A DNA stretch of 64,000 bases from Pseudomonas fluorescens HK44 (GTDB lineage: Bacteria; Pseudomonadota; Gammaproteobacteria; Pseudomonadales; Pseudomonadaceae): contig NZ_AFOY02000008.1 in NCBI RefSeq assembly GCF_000217955.3, forward strand, positions 310,001 to 374,000, written 5' to 3'. Within the stretch, counting starts at the first letter, position 1. Every line of letters begins with the position of its first letter. The position numbers and the translations under genes are program-made. This document shows, piece by piece, positions 34,176 to 42,301 of the stretch. The notes beneath the pieces were generated by a model. That model made no database searches and was not told the origin of the DNA. It was given only the letters and a program-made list of their open reading frames with translations.

Positions 34176-36242
34176 ATGAAAAATAATAATAGCCTGCTGC
34201 GCCACTTACCCTGGCTGTTGCTGGCAATCGTAGGCGCCTGTGCCCTGGGCGTAGTGGCTTTGCGCCGCGGCGAGGCGATCAATGCCTTGTGGATTGTGGT
34301 CGCTGCAGTGGCCATTTATCTGGTTGCTTACCGTTACTACAGTCTGTTCATTGCTAATAATGTGATGCAGCTCAATCCACTGCGAGCCACCCCCGCCGTC
34401 GTCAACAACGACGGTCTGGACTACGTGCCGACCAACAAACACATTCTTTTCGGTCACCACTTCGCGGCCATCGCGGGTGCTGGTCCGTTAGTCGGTCCAG
34501 TGTTGGCGGCGCAGATGGGCTATTTGCCCGGCACGCTCTGGCTGATCGCCGGCGTGGTGCTGGCCGGTGCCGTTCAGGACTTCATGGTCCTGTTCATGTC
34601 GACCCGCCGCAACGGTCGTTCCCTGGGCGACATGGTCCGTGAAGAAATGGGTCAGATCCCCGGGACCATTGCGCTGTTCGGCTGCTTCCTGATCATGATC
34701 ATCATCCTTGCGGTGCTGGCGCTGATCGTGGTCAAGGCCCTGGCCGAAAGCCCGTGGGGTATTTTCACGGTGATGGCGACCATCCCGATCGCGATGTTCA
34801 TGGGCGTGTACATGCGCTACATCCGCCCGGGCCGCATCGGTGAAATCTCCATTGTCGGCGTGCTGCTGTTGCTCGGTTCGATCTGGCTGGGGGGGCAGAT
34901 TGCCGCTGATCCGGTCTGGGCCAAGGCCTTCTCCTTCACCGGGATCCAGATCACCTGGATGCTGATCGGCTACGGTTTCGTCGCGGCAGTATTGCCGGTC
35001 TGGCTGATCCTGGCGCCACGTGACTACCTGTCGACCTTCCTCAAGATCGGTACCATTGTCGCCCTGGCGATCGGCATCCTGATCACCATGCCCGAGCTGA
35101 AAATGCCGGCACTGACCCAGTTCATCGATGGCACCGGGCCGGTCTGGAAAGGCGGGTTGTTTCCGTTCCTGTTCATCACCATCGCCTGTGGTGCGGTCTC
35201 CGGTTTCCACGCGCTGATCGCTTCCGGGACCACCCCGAAACTGTTAGCCAGTGAAGGTCATGCCCGTTATATCGGTTACGGCGGCATGCTGATGGAGTCC
35301 TTCGTGGCCATTATGGCGATGGTGGCGGCTTCGGTGATCGAACCGGGCGTGTACTTCGCCATGAACAGCCCGGCGGCGATCGTCGGCGGTGAAGTGATGC
35401 AAGTCGCGCAAACCGTCAGCAGTTGGGGCTTTGCGATCACCCCGGAAGCCCTGCAAGCGGTGGCCAGGGACATCGGTGAAACCACCGTGCTGGCCCGTGC
35501 CGGCGGTGCGCCGACCCTGGCGGTCGGTATCGCGCAGATCCTGCACAGCGTTCTGCCGGGTGAAAACACCATGGCATTCTGGTACCACTTCGCGATCCTG
35601 TTCGAAGCGCTGTTCATCCTGACGGCGGTCGACGCCGGTACCCGTGCCGGACGTTTCATGCTGCAGGATTTGCTCGGCTCCTTCGTTCCGGCGCTTAAAC
35701 GCACCGAGTCCTGGACCGCCAACCTGATCGCGACCGCCGGTTGCGTGGCCATGTGGGGTTATCTGCTGTACCAAGGCGTGATCGACCCGCTGGGCGGCAT
35801 CAACACCTTGTGGCCGCTGTTCGGTATCTCCAACCAGATGCTGGCCGGTATCGCGCTGATGCTCGGCACGGTGGTGCTGATCAAAATGAAACGCCAACGC
35901 TACATCTGGGTGACCTTGTTGCCAGCCGCCTGGCTGCTGATCTGCACCACCACCGCAGGCTTCATCAAGCTGTTCGACGCTAACCCGGCGATCGGCTTCC
36001 TGTCGCTGGCCAAGAAATACAGCGATGCCCTGGCCAACGGTCAGATCCTCGCCCCGGCCAAGGACATCACGCAGATGCAGCACGTGATCTACAACGCCTA
36101 TACCAACGCAACGCTGACGGCGCTGTTCCTGTTTGTGGTCTTCAGCATCCTGTTCTATGCGATCAAGGTCGGTATTTCCGCCTGGGGCAGCAAAGAACGC
36201 ACGGATAAAGAATCGCCATTCCAGGCTATTCCAGAAGCGTAA
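34176..36242 (+). CDS. cstA: Carbon starvation protein A, peptide/pyruvate transporter
   Basis: A 688-residue polytopic membrane protein from the ATG at 34176 (MKNNNSLLRHLPWLLLAIVG); the longer frame starts in the palindrome. Family segments include ILFGHHFAAIAGAGPLVGPV, MGYLPGTLWLIAG and FGISNQMLAGIALMLGTVV. CstA/BtsT proteins take up pyruvate or peptides when carbon is short. The small YbdD/YjiX gene follows after 15 bases, the usual partner. Confidence 0.95.
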   Translation: MKNNNSLLRHLPWLLLAIVGACALGVVALRRGEAINALWIVVAAVAIYLVAYRYYSLFIANNVMQLNPLRATPAVVNNDGLDYVPTNKHILFGHHFAAIAGAGPLVGPVLAAQMGYLPGTLWLIAGVVLAGAVQDFMVLFMSTRRNGRSLGDMVREEMGQIPGTIALFGCFLIMIIILAVLALIVVKALAESPWGIFTVMATIPIAMFMGVYMRYIRPGRIGEISIVGVLLLLGSIWLGGQIAADPVWAKAFSFTGIQITWMLIGYGFVAAVLPVWLILAPRDYLSTFLKIGTIVALAIGILITMPELKMPALTQFIDGTGPVWKGGLFPFLFITIACGAVSGFHALIASGTTPKLLASEGHARYIGYGGMLMESFVAIMAMVAASVIEPGVYFAMNSPAAIVGGEVMQVAQTVSSWGFAITPEALQAVARDIGETTVLARAGGAPTLAVGIAQILHSVLPGENTMAFWYHFAILFEALFILTAVDAGTRAGRFMLQDLLGSFVPALKRTESWTANLIATAGCVAMWGYLLYQGVIDPLGGINTLWPLFGISNQMLAGIALMLGTVVLIKMKRQRYIWVTLLPAAWLLICTTTAGFIKLFDANPAIGFLSLAKKYSDALANGQILAPAKDITQMQHVIYNAYTNATLTALFLFVVFSILFYAIKVGISAWGSKERTDKESPFQAIPEA

Positions 36243-36257
36243 TCGAGGGTTGCAAGC

Positions 36258-36455
36258 ATGTTCAATGACCTGAGTCGCCTCGGTAAATACCTCGGTCAGG
36301 CCGCGCGCCTGATGGTCGGCATGCCCGACTACGACACCTACGTCGAGCATATGCAAACCAAACACCCGGACAAACCGGTGATGAGCTACGAGGCGTTCTT
36401 CAGGGAACGCCAGGAGGCTCGTTATGGTGGCAAGGGTGGGCCGAAGTGCTGTTGA
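36258..36455 (+). CDS. YbdD/YjiX family small protein
   Basis: A 65-residue conserved protein: [40 protein letters not shown], and a C-terminus GKGGPKCC ending in a Cys pair. Genes of this family nearly always follow cstA/btsT, and the proteins are thought to assist those transporters. Same operon as cstA. Confidence 0.93.
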   Translation: MFNDLSRLGKYLGQAARLMVGMPDYDTYVEHMQTKHPDKPVMSYEAFFRERQEARYGGKGGPKCC

Positions 36456-36480
36456 TGCATGAGGTCTAGGTAACACACGA

Positions 36481-36550
36481 CTGTAGGAGTACAGCTTGCT
36501 GGCGATGGCGTCTTCAAGATCGCTATCGCCAGCAAGCTGTACTCCTACAG
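36481..36550. repeat. REP hairpin with 26-bp perfect arms
   Basis: CTGTAGGAGTACAGCTTGCT plus six bases (36481-36506) is exactly complementary to 36525-36550, with an 18-base loop. It separates the cstA operon from the CobW gene. The TACAGC variant of the arm differs from the other copies, but both sides changed together. Confidence 0.9.
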
Positions 36551-36577
36551 TTTTTTCAGCGTTTGGGAGATTTTCTT

Positions 36578-37549
36578 TTGCTACCCCCTATCCCTGTTAC
36601 GGTCCTCAGCGGTTTCCTCGGCGCCGGCAAAACCACGCTGCTGCGTCATCTGCTCAAAGCCGAGCACGGCCTGAAAATCGCCGTGATCGAAAACGAATTC
36701 AGCGACGCCGGCATCGACACCCAGCTCTTGGGCGACGAGCCGGTGCAAGTCATGACGCTGTCCAACGGCTGCGTCTGCTGCACCATTCACACCGACCTGA
36801 CCAAGGCCCTGTACCTGTTACTCGAACGCCTGGACAGCGGCGAAATCGCCTTCGACCGTCTGGTGATCGAATGCACCGGCCTGGCCGATCCGGCGCCGGT
36901 GGCGCAAACCTTTTTTATCGATGAAGAGCTGCGCGAGCGCTACATCCTCGACGGCATCATCACCCTGGTCGATGCGGCTCACGCCGAGCAGCACCTGACC
37001 CAGACCATCGCCCAGGCGCAGATCGGTTTTGCCGACCGCTTGCTGGTGAGCAAACGCGATTTGGTCGACGAGGCGACATTTAACGCTCTGAGCGAACGTC
37101 TGACCCGGATCAATCGTCGCGCGCCGATCCGCGTGGTCGAACACGGCAAGATCGACCTGGCCGAGTTGCTCGACGTGCGTGGTTTCAATCTCAACGCCGA
37201 CCTCGGCGGTGGCGTAAGCCTGCGCCCGGTGAGCAAGGCGCCGTCAATCGACCGCATCTCGAGCCTGGTGCTGCGTACGGACAAAGCGCTGGATATCGAC
37301 AAGCTCAGCGAGTTCATGAACGAACTGCTGGAAGACCACGGCAAGCAACTGCTGCGCTACAAAGGCGTGTTGAACATCGTCGGCGAACCTCGGCGCATGG
37401 TGTTTCAGGGCGTGCTGAAGTTGTACGGTTTTGACTGGGATACCGAGTGGGCCGAGGATGACGCGCGGGAAAGTGTGATCGTGTTTATTGCCGATGATTT
37501 GCCGGAAGAGAAAATCCGTGAGGGGTTTGCGCGGGTTGCTGCGGAGTAA
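36578..37549 (+). CDS. CobW/COG0523 family GTP-binding metallochaperone (YjiA-like)
   Basis: A 323-residue G3E GTPase. I choose TTG at 36578 because GGGAG lies eight bases upstream; it gives (M)LPPIPVTVLSGFLGAGKTTL. Walker A is GFLGAGKTT, the metal motif is GCVCCT (CxCC), Walker B is around VIECTGLADPAP, the nucleotide motif is LVSKRDLV, and a CobW C-terminal domain follows. YjiA-type members bind Zn or Co and are linked to metal delivery. Its position next to cstA is conserved in pseudomonads as I remember it. Confidence 0.9.
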   Translation: MLPPIPVTVLSGFLGAGKTTLLRHLLKAEHGLKIAVIENEFSDAGIDTQLLGDEPVQVMTLSNGCVCCTIHTDLTKALYLLLERLDSGEIAFDRLVIECTGLADPAPVAQTFFIDEELRERYILDGIITLVDAAHAEQHLTQTIAQAQIGFADRLLVSKRDLVDEATFNALSERLTRINRRAPIRVVEHGKIDLAELLDVRGFNLNADLGGGVSLRPVSKAPSIDRISSLVLRTDKALDIDKLSEFMNELLEDHGKQLLRYKGVLNIVGEPRRMVFQGVLKLYGFDWDTEWAEDDARESVIVFIADDLPEEKIREGFARVAAE

Positions 37550-37586
37550 GGTCGGATATCTTCCGCGTGTTTGAGGCCGTTATCGT

Positions 37587-37642
37587 GGGCAAGCCTTGCT
37601 CCTACAAGGCGTGCGTATAACTTGTAGGAGCAAGGCTTGCCC
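37587..37642. repeat. REP hairpin with 22-bp perfect arms
   Basis: GGGCAAGCCTTGCTCCTACA plus AG (37587-37608) pairs with 37621-37642 across a 12-base loop, between the convergent CobW and GntR genes. Same family as the hairpin at 10767. Confidence 0.88.
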
Positions 37643-37653
37643 GCGATGGCGAT

Positions 37654-38376
37654 CTAACCGGCGACGCTATCAGGGGCCGATTCCGGGCTCAGTAATTTCT
37701 TCTCAAGATGATCCAGATGCTCGGTCATCAGCCCCACGGCAGCCTTGGCGTCTCCGCGCTCTATCGCCTCGACAATCGCCGCATGCTCCTGCCACGCACA
37801 ATGACTGGGCGACCGTTCTTCGTAGCAGGCGATAGCCAGCGAAGTCAGCGGCACCAGGCTGCCAAGAAATTGTGCCAGCGGTGCGTTGCCGGCGACGTGC
37901 GCCAGTTGCAGGTGGAACTCACCCGACAGGCGAATCGCCGACCCGCGCTGGTTTTGCTCGATGCAGCGGCGTTCGCGGTCGATCAATTCGCGTAGCTGCG
38001 GCAGGTGCCGGGACGTCGGTTGTTGGCAGGCCAGTCGCACCAGGGTGGTTTCAGTCAGTCTGCGGGCGTGGAGTATCTGGCGGGTTTGTTCGGCATCGGG
38101 GGCAGCAACTTGCGGGCGATGATTGGGCCGCAGGATGACCACCTGCTGATGGGACAATCGCGCCAGTACCTGGCGGATGATGCTGCGGCTGACACCGAAT
38201 GCCTGGCCGAGACTTTCTTCGGTGAAGCGGCTGGCCGGGGCGATGCGTTGTTCGAGAATGGCGTCGAAAATCTGCGGATAGATGTCATCGACGCAACGCT
38301 TTTTTTCGCTCTGGCGGCGCAAGGGCAGGGCGGCGGAAATCGAGAAAACGGGATTCTTCAAGGCGTAGGAACTCAT
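37654..38376 (-). CDS. GntR family (FadR-type) transcriptional regulator
   Basis: A 240-residue regulator. The winged HTH spans about residues 30-95: IYPQIFDAILEQRIAPASRF, then LGQAFGVSRSIIRQVLARLS. A C-terminal FCD helical domain follows, with ARRLTETTLVRLACQQPTSR, the metal-type EFHLQLAHVAGN and EHAAIVEAIERGDAKAAV. The target is unknown. The dctA-type operators more likely belong to the second GntR protein encoded next to it. Confidence 0.88.
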   Translation of the reverse strand: MSSYALKNPVFSISAALPLRRQSEKKRCVDDIYPQIFDAILEQRIAPASRFTEESLGQAFGVSRSIIRQVLARLSHQQVVILRPNHRPQVAAPDAEQTRQILHARRLTETTLVRLACQQPTSRHLPQLRELIDRERRCIEQNQRGSAIRLSGEFHLQLAHVAGNAPLAQFLGSLVPLTSLAIACYEERSPSHCAWQEHAAIVEAIERGDAKAAVGLMTEHLDHLEKKLLSPESAPDSVAG

Positions 38377-38420
38377 GGCCAGTCTCCAGTCCGGTTGCCG
38401 ATAGGGGATTCTACAAACAG

Positions 38421-39137
38421 TTATTGGCCCAGATTGTCATCCGGGATATTCAGCTCAATACCCATGCGCTGTCCTTCCTGAAGGATGTGCCGACGCATTT
38501 CGGCGCTGGCCAGGGCGCTGTTCTTGTTACGGATTGCGCGGACCACGGCTTCGTTTTCTTCCAGGCGCTCGGCCAAATGTTCCGGGGAGTTGCGCAGCAT
38601 CTCGGCGCTCTGTTTGAGGGCGTTGCTGGTTTGCTGCACGACGTTCTGGAAGATCGGGTTCGAGGTCAGGGTAAACAGCTCTTCGTGGAACGCGATGTAG
38701 GCGTTCATTCCGGCTTCGCTGTCGTTGGCTTCAAGGGCTTCGCGCATGTCCATCAGCGTCAGGCGCAGTTGGCCGATTTCCTTGCTACTGATGGACTGGG
38801 CAACCAATCCGACAATGAACGGTTCGAGGGTGTAACGCAGTTGCAACACATCCTCGAGACTGGCGCCGGCTACGCCACTGTCGTTGGCTGGCGCGTCGTT
38901 CAGGTTGGCCTCCAGCACCACCACGCCTTTGCCGGGCATGGAGCGCACCAGGCCGAGGGTCTCCAGCACGATCACCGCTTCACGCAGGCTAGGCCGGCTG
39001 ATACCCAGTTGTTCAGCCAGTTCGCGTTGCCCCGGCAACATATCGCCAGAGCGCCACTGCCCGCGCGCCAACGCGGCACGAAGCTTTTCAACCACTGAAT
39101 TTACAACTGTCGACGAGGTGATCACTGTTCGCTCCAT
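38421..39137 (-). CDS. GntR family (FadR/LldR-type) regulator, probable controller of the adjacent symporter
   Basis: A 238-residue regulator from the ATG at 39137. The HTH is SGDMLPGQRELAEQLGISRP then SLREAVIVLETLGLVRSMPG, and the FCD domain has LRYTLEPFIVGLVAQS and AYIAFHEELFTLTSNPIF. FadR/LldR/PdhR relatives bind TGGTNNNACCA-type palindromes. Two such sites precede the symporter gene, which lies directly upstream of this gene on the same strand. Control of organic-acid uptake is therefore likely. Confidence 0.88.
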   Translation of the reverse strand: MERTVITSSTVVNSVVEKLRAALARGQWRSGDMLPGQRELAEQLGISRPSLREAVIVLETLGLVRSMPGKGVVVLEANLNDAPANDSGVAGASLEDVLQLRYTLEPFIVGLVAQSISSKEIGQLRLTLMDMREALEANDSEAGMNAYIAFHEELFTLTSNPIFQNVVQQTSNALKQSAEMLRNSPEHLAERLEENEAVVRAIRNKNSALASAEMRRHILQEGQRMGIELNIPDDNLGQ

Positions 39138-39193
39138 GAGAGACGGTAAAACGCTGAATTGTTGTGCCTGCCAGTGACAGGCACAAGGTTCGG

Positions 39194-40507
39194 TCAAAAT
39201 TCTTGCTGATGCGCCGGCGGTGCTGATTTACGCGACTGGAAGGTGTAGCCCTGCTCACCGGACAGTACCTTGTTGGCACGCTGGACATCGATGTCTTTTT
39301 CCCAGCGGGCGATGGCCACGGTGGCGACACAGTTACCGATCAGGTTGGTCAATGCCCGGCCAATGCCCATGAACCAGTCCACCGCCAACACCAACACCAG
39401 GCCCACCACCGGAATCGCCGGGATCGCGGTCAGGGTCGCCGCCAGAATTACCAGGGCCGAACCGGGAATGCCGTGGGCACCTTTGGAGGTGATCAGTGAA
39501 ACCAGCAGGATCGTCAGCAAATCGCTCATGGCCAGCGGTGTGCCGGTGGCGTTGGCGATGAACACGATGGCCAGGGTCAGGTAGATCGAAAAACCATCGA
39601 GGTTGAACGAGTAACCGGTGGGAATCACCAGGCCAACCGTCGAGCTGCCGATACCCAGGTGCTCCAGTTTGCGCATGATCTGCGGGAGCACGGCGTCAGA
39701 GGAGGCGGTGCCCAGGACGATCAGCAACTCTTCGCGCAGGTACTTGAGAAAGGGCAGCAGCCGCAGGCCGGAAAGGCGCATCACCAGGCCCAGGATCAAC
39801 GACACGAACACTGTACACGTCAGGTAGAACAGGCCGATCAGGCTGCCCAGGTGTTGCAGCGAATCCAGGCCATATTTGCTGGTGGTGAAGGCAATCGCAC
39901 CAAACACACCAATCGGTGCCAAACGCACGATCATGCCCATGATGCGGAAGATCACATGGCTGAGCTCGTTGATCAGTCGCGAGATTCCCGACGCCGCTTC
40001 ACCCACCAGGTTCAGCGCGCTGCCGAACAAGACCGAGAACAGCAGCACTTGCAGGATGTTGTTGTCGGCAAAGGCGCCAATCACCGAGGTCGGGATCAGG
40101 TCCATCAGGAACTGCGTGGTGGTGTGCATGTGCTGGCCGCGCTGGGCGATATCGCCCATGTCGGCGGTGGATAGCTGATCCAGATGAATGTTCGCGCCGC
40201 TGCCGATGCCGGTGCTGAATGCGAACACCAGACCGATCACCAGGGCGATGGTGGTTAGCACTTCGAAGTAGATCACCGATTTGAGGCCGATGCGTCCGAC
40301 CTTTTTCAGGTCGCCTGCGCCGGAAATACCGCTGACCACCACGCAGAAAACGATCAGGCCAATGAGCATTTTGATCAGTTTGATGAAGCCGTCGCCGAGG
40401 GGTTTTAACTGGGCGGAGTATTCGGGAAGGGTCAGCCCGCAGATGATGCCAAGCACCAGTCCAAGGACAACTTGAAGGAAGATTGAGCGCGAGCACCATC
40501 TGAGCAT
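39194..40507 (-). CDS. Dicarboxylate/amino acid:cation symporter (DctA family)
   Basis: A 437-residue DAACS symporter. It opens SIFLQVVLGLVLGIICGLTL. The re-entrant-loop serine segment is VLGTASSDAVLPQIMRKLEH, the transport core is VIPTGYSFNLDGFSIYLTLA, and the second re-entrant loop is SKGAHGIPGSALVILAATLT. It imports C4-dicarboxylates or related organic acids with cations across the inner membrane. Substrate assignment to succinate/malate/fumarate is by family only, so I give no symbol. The GntR gene follows 56 bases downstream and may be co-transcribed. Confidence 0.9.
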   Translation of the reverse strand: MLRWCSRSIFLQVVLGLVLGIICGLTLPEYSAQLKPLGDGFIKLIKMLIGLIVFCVVVSGISGAGDLKKVGRIGLKSVIYFEVLTTIALVIGLVFAFSTGIGSGANIHLDQLSTADMGDIAQRGQHMHTTTQFLMDLIPTSVIGAFADNNILQVLLFSVLFGSALNLVGEAASGISRLINELSHVIFRIMGMIVRLAPIGVFGAIAFTTSKYGLDSLQHLGSLIGLFYLTCTVFVSLILGLVMRLSGLRLLPFLKYLREELLIVLGTASSDAVLPQIMRKLEHLGIGSSTVGLVIPTGYSFNLDGFSIYLTLAIVFIANATGTPLAMSDLLTILLVSLITSKGAHGIPGSALVILAATLTAIPAIPVVGLVLVLAVDWFMGIGRALTNLIGNCVATVAIARWEKDIDVQRANKVLSGEQGYTFQSRKSAPPAHQQEF

Positions 40508-40575
40508 GGGAGGAATCCTGGTGAGTGTCCTGGGTGCCGTGCGCTGTGCGCATCAGATTCAGGACTTAATTATTG

Positions 40576-40586
40576 TGGTCTTACCG
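40576..40586. promoter_or_regulatory. FadR/LldR-type operator, site A
   Basis: TGGTCTTACCG, close to the TGGT-N3-ACCA palindrome bound by FadR/PdhR/LldR-type GntR proteins, 69 bases upstream of the symporter start. Confidence 0.6.
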
Positions 40587-40660
40587 GTATGTCCAGTGCA
40601 GGCGCAGTTTAGGCGCTGTTTTCAGAGGGCTGCAAGCGGAAAATGACAAATTGGCTTTAC

Positions 40661-40672
40661 CGGTCTTACCAG
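40661..40672. promoter_or_regulatory. FadR/LldR-type operator, site B
   Basis: CGGTCTTACCAG shares GGTCTTACC with site A. The start-to-start spacing is about 85 bp, which would allow looping. It lies in the same intergenic region upstream of the symporter. Confidence 0.6.
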
Positions 40673-40716
40673 TTGTGCGGTAAGGGCCGATCTTGAGCGG
40701 TTTCGCAGGCGAAAAA

Positions 40717-40746
40717 AAACCGGCCATCACTGGCCGGTTTCTTTTT
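40717..40746 (-). terminator. Rho-independent terminator of glyA
   Basis: On the minus strand AAACCGGCCA-GTGA-TGGCCGGTTT followed by more T, 20 to 50 bases after the glyA stop. Confidence 0.92.
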
Positions 40747-40766
40747 GCTGCGGTTAAGCGGGCTGA

Positions 40767-42020
40767 TTAAGCGCCGTATACCGGCAGCTTCTTGCAGATG
40801 GCCTTGACCTTCTCGCGAACGGCGTCGATCACCGCTTCGTTGGAAAGGTCCGCCAGGATGTCGCAGATCCAGCCGGCCAGCTCTTTGCACTCAGCCTCTT
40901 TGAAGCCGCGAGTGGTCACAGCCGGAGTACCGAAGCGCAGACCGGAGGTGACGAACGGGGAGCGTGGATCGTTCGGTACCGAGTTCTTGTTCACGGTGAT
41001 GAACGCTTTGCCCAGAGCGGCGTCGGCGTCTTTACCGGAGATTTCCTGCTTGATCAGCGACAGCAGGAACAGGTGGTTTTCAGTACCGCCGGAGACCACG
41101 TCAAAGCCGCGCTCGATGAACACGCCAGCCATGGCCTGGGCGTTCTTGACCACTTGTTGCTGGTAGGCCTTGAACTCAGGCTGCAGGGCTTCCTTGAAGC
41201 AGATCGCTTTAGCAGCAATCACGTGCTCCAGCGGGCCGCCCTGGGCGCCCGGGAATACCGCGGAGTTCAGTTTCTTCTCGATGTCGGCGTTGGCGCGAGC
41301 CAGGATCAGGCCGCCACGTGGACCGCGCAGGGTCTTGTGGGTCGTGGTGGTGACTACGTCAGCGAATGGAACCGGGTTCGGGTAGACGCCCGCAGCGACC
41401 AGACCGGCTACGTGAGCCATATCGACGAACAGGTAGGCGCCAACCTTGTCAGCGATTTCACGGAAGCGCGGGAAGTCCAGGATCTGCGAGTAGGCAGAGA
41501 AACCGGCCACGATCATTTTTGGCTTGTGCTCTACCGCCAGGCGCTCGACTTCGTCGTAGTCGATCAGGCCGTTGCTGTCGATACCGTACTGAACGGCGTT
41601 GTACAGCTTGCCGGAGGAGGAAACGCTGGCGCCGTGGGTCAGGTGACCGCCGTGAGCCAGGCTCATGCCCAGGATGGTGTCGCCCGCTTGCAGCAGGGCC
41701 AGGTAAACGGCGCTGTTGGCTTGCGAACCCGCGTGTGGCTGAACGTTGGCGTAATCGGCGCCGAACAGTTCCTTGGCTCGGTCGATGGCCAGCTGCTCAA
41801 CCACGTCGACGTACTCGCAACCACCGTAGTAGCGCTTGCCCGGGTAGCCTTCGGCGTACTTGTTGGTCAGAACCGAGCCTTGAGCTTCCATCACCGCTGG
41901 GCTGGTGTAGTTTTCCGAAGCGATCAGCTCGATGTGTTCTTCCTGGCGCTGAGCTTCTTGCTCCATGGCGGCAAAAAGGTCGGCGTCGTACTTGGCAATA
42001 GTCAAATCACGGCTGAACAT
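40767..42020 (-). CDS. glyA: Serine hydroxymethyltransferase
   Basis: A 417-residue PLP enzyme converting serine and tetrahydrofolate to glycine and methylene-tetrahydrofolate. Start at ATG 42020 ([20 protein letters not shown]). Conserved segments are [48 protein letters not shown] and the PLP lysine in [15 protein letters not shown]. Length is standard. Position beside morA is as in other pseudomonads. Confidence 0.97.
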   Translation of the reverse strand: MFSRDLTIAKYDADLFAAMEQEAQRQEEHIELIASENYTSPAVMEAQGSVLTNKYAEGYPGKRYYGGCEYVDVVEQLAIDRAKELFGADYANVQPHAGSQANSAVYLALLQAGDTILGMSLAHGGHLTHGASVSSSGKLYNAVQYGIDSNGLIDYDEVERLAVEHKPKMIVAGFSAYSQILDFPRFREIADKVGAYLFVDMAHVAGLVAAGVYPNPVPFADVVTTTTHKTLRGPRGGLILARANADIEKKLNSAVFPGAQGGPLEHVIAAKAICFKEALQPEFKAYQQQVVKNAQAMAGVFIERGFDVVSGGTENHLFLLSLIKQEISGKDADAALGKAFITVNKNSVPNDPRSPFVTSGLRFGTPAVTTRGFKEAECKELAGWICDILADLSNEAVIDAVREKVKAICKKLPVYGA

Positions 42021-42152
42021 GGCGGTCCTCAAGGATCGGGGGGGGCAGAAAAGGAAGGCATTCTAACCCAATGGGTTTTGTCTGGCATATGAAAGGACAT
42101 CATGTCGCAGACAAGTGGTGTTCATGAGCCATTGGGGCGACGAATAACGCCT

Positions 42153-42294
42153 GTGGCGAGGGAGCTTGCTCCCGCTGGATTGCGAAGCGATCCCAAAATG
42201 GGTGGATGTGGTGTGTCAGGTGGAGCACGGTTGTGGTTTTGCGACTGCTTCGCCCGAGCGCGGACCGGCCGGCGGGAGCAAGCTCCCTCGCCAC
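42153..42294. repeat. Long REPIN-type inverted repeat, about 142 bp
   Basis: 23-bp arms (GTGGCGAGGGAGCTTGCTCC... at 42153-42175, and its complement at 42272-42294) around a spacer containing GCCCGAGCGCGGACCGGCCGG. That block recurs inverted in the copy at 54093. Confidence 0.88.
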
Positions 42295-42301
42295 AAAGAT
42301 T

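Noticed and set aside
35244..36476. A 410-codon minus-strand frame opposite cstA
   Set aside because: Rich in His, Gln and Arg as expected for antisense of a membrane protein gene; cstA itself is unambiguous.
40666..40890. A 74-codon frame at the end of glyA
   Set aside because: It reads through the glyA terminator in another frame and overlaps the coding end of glyA.
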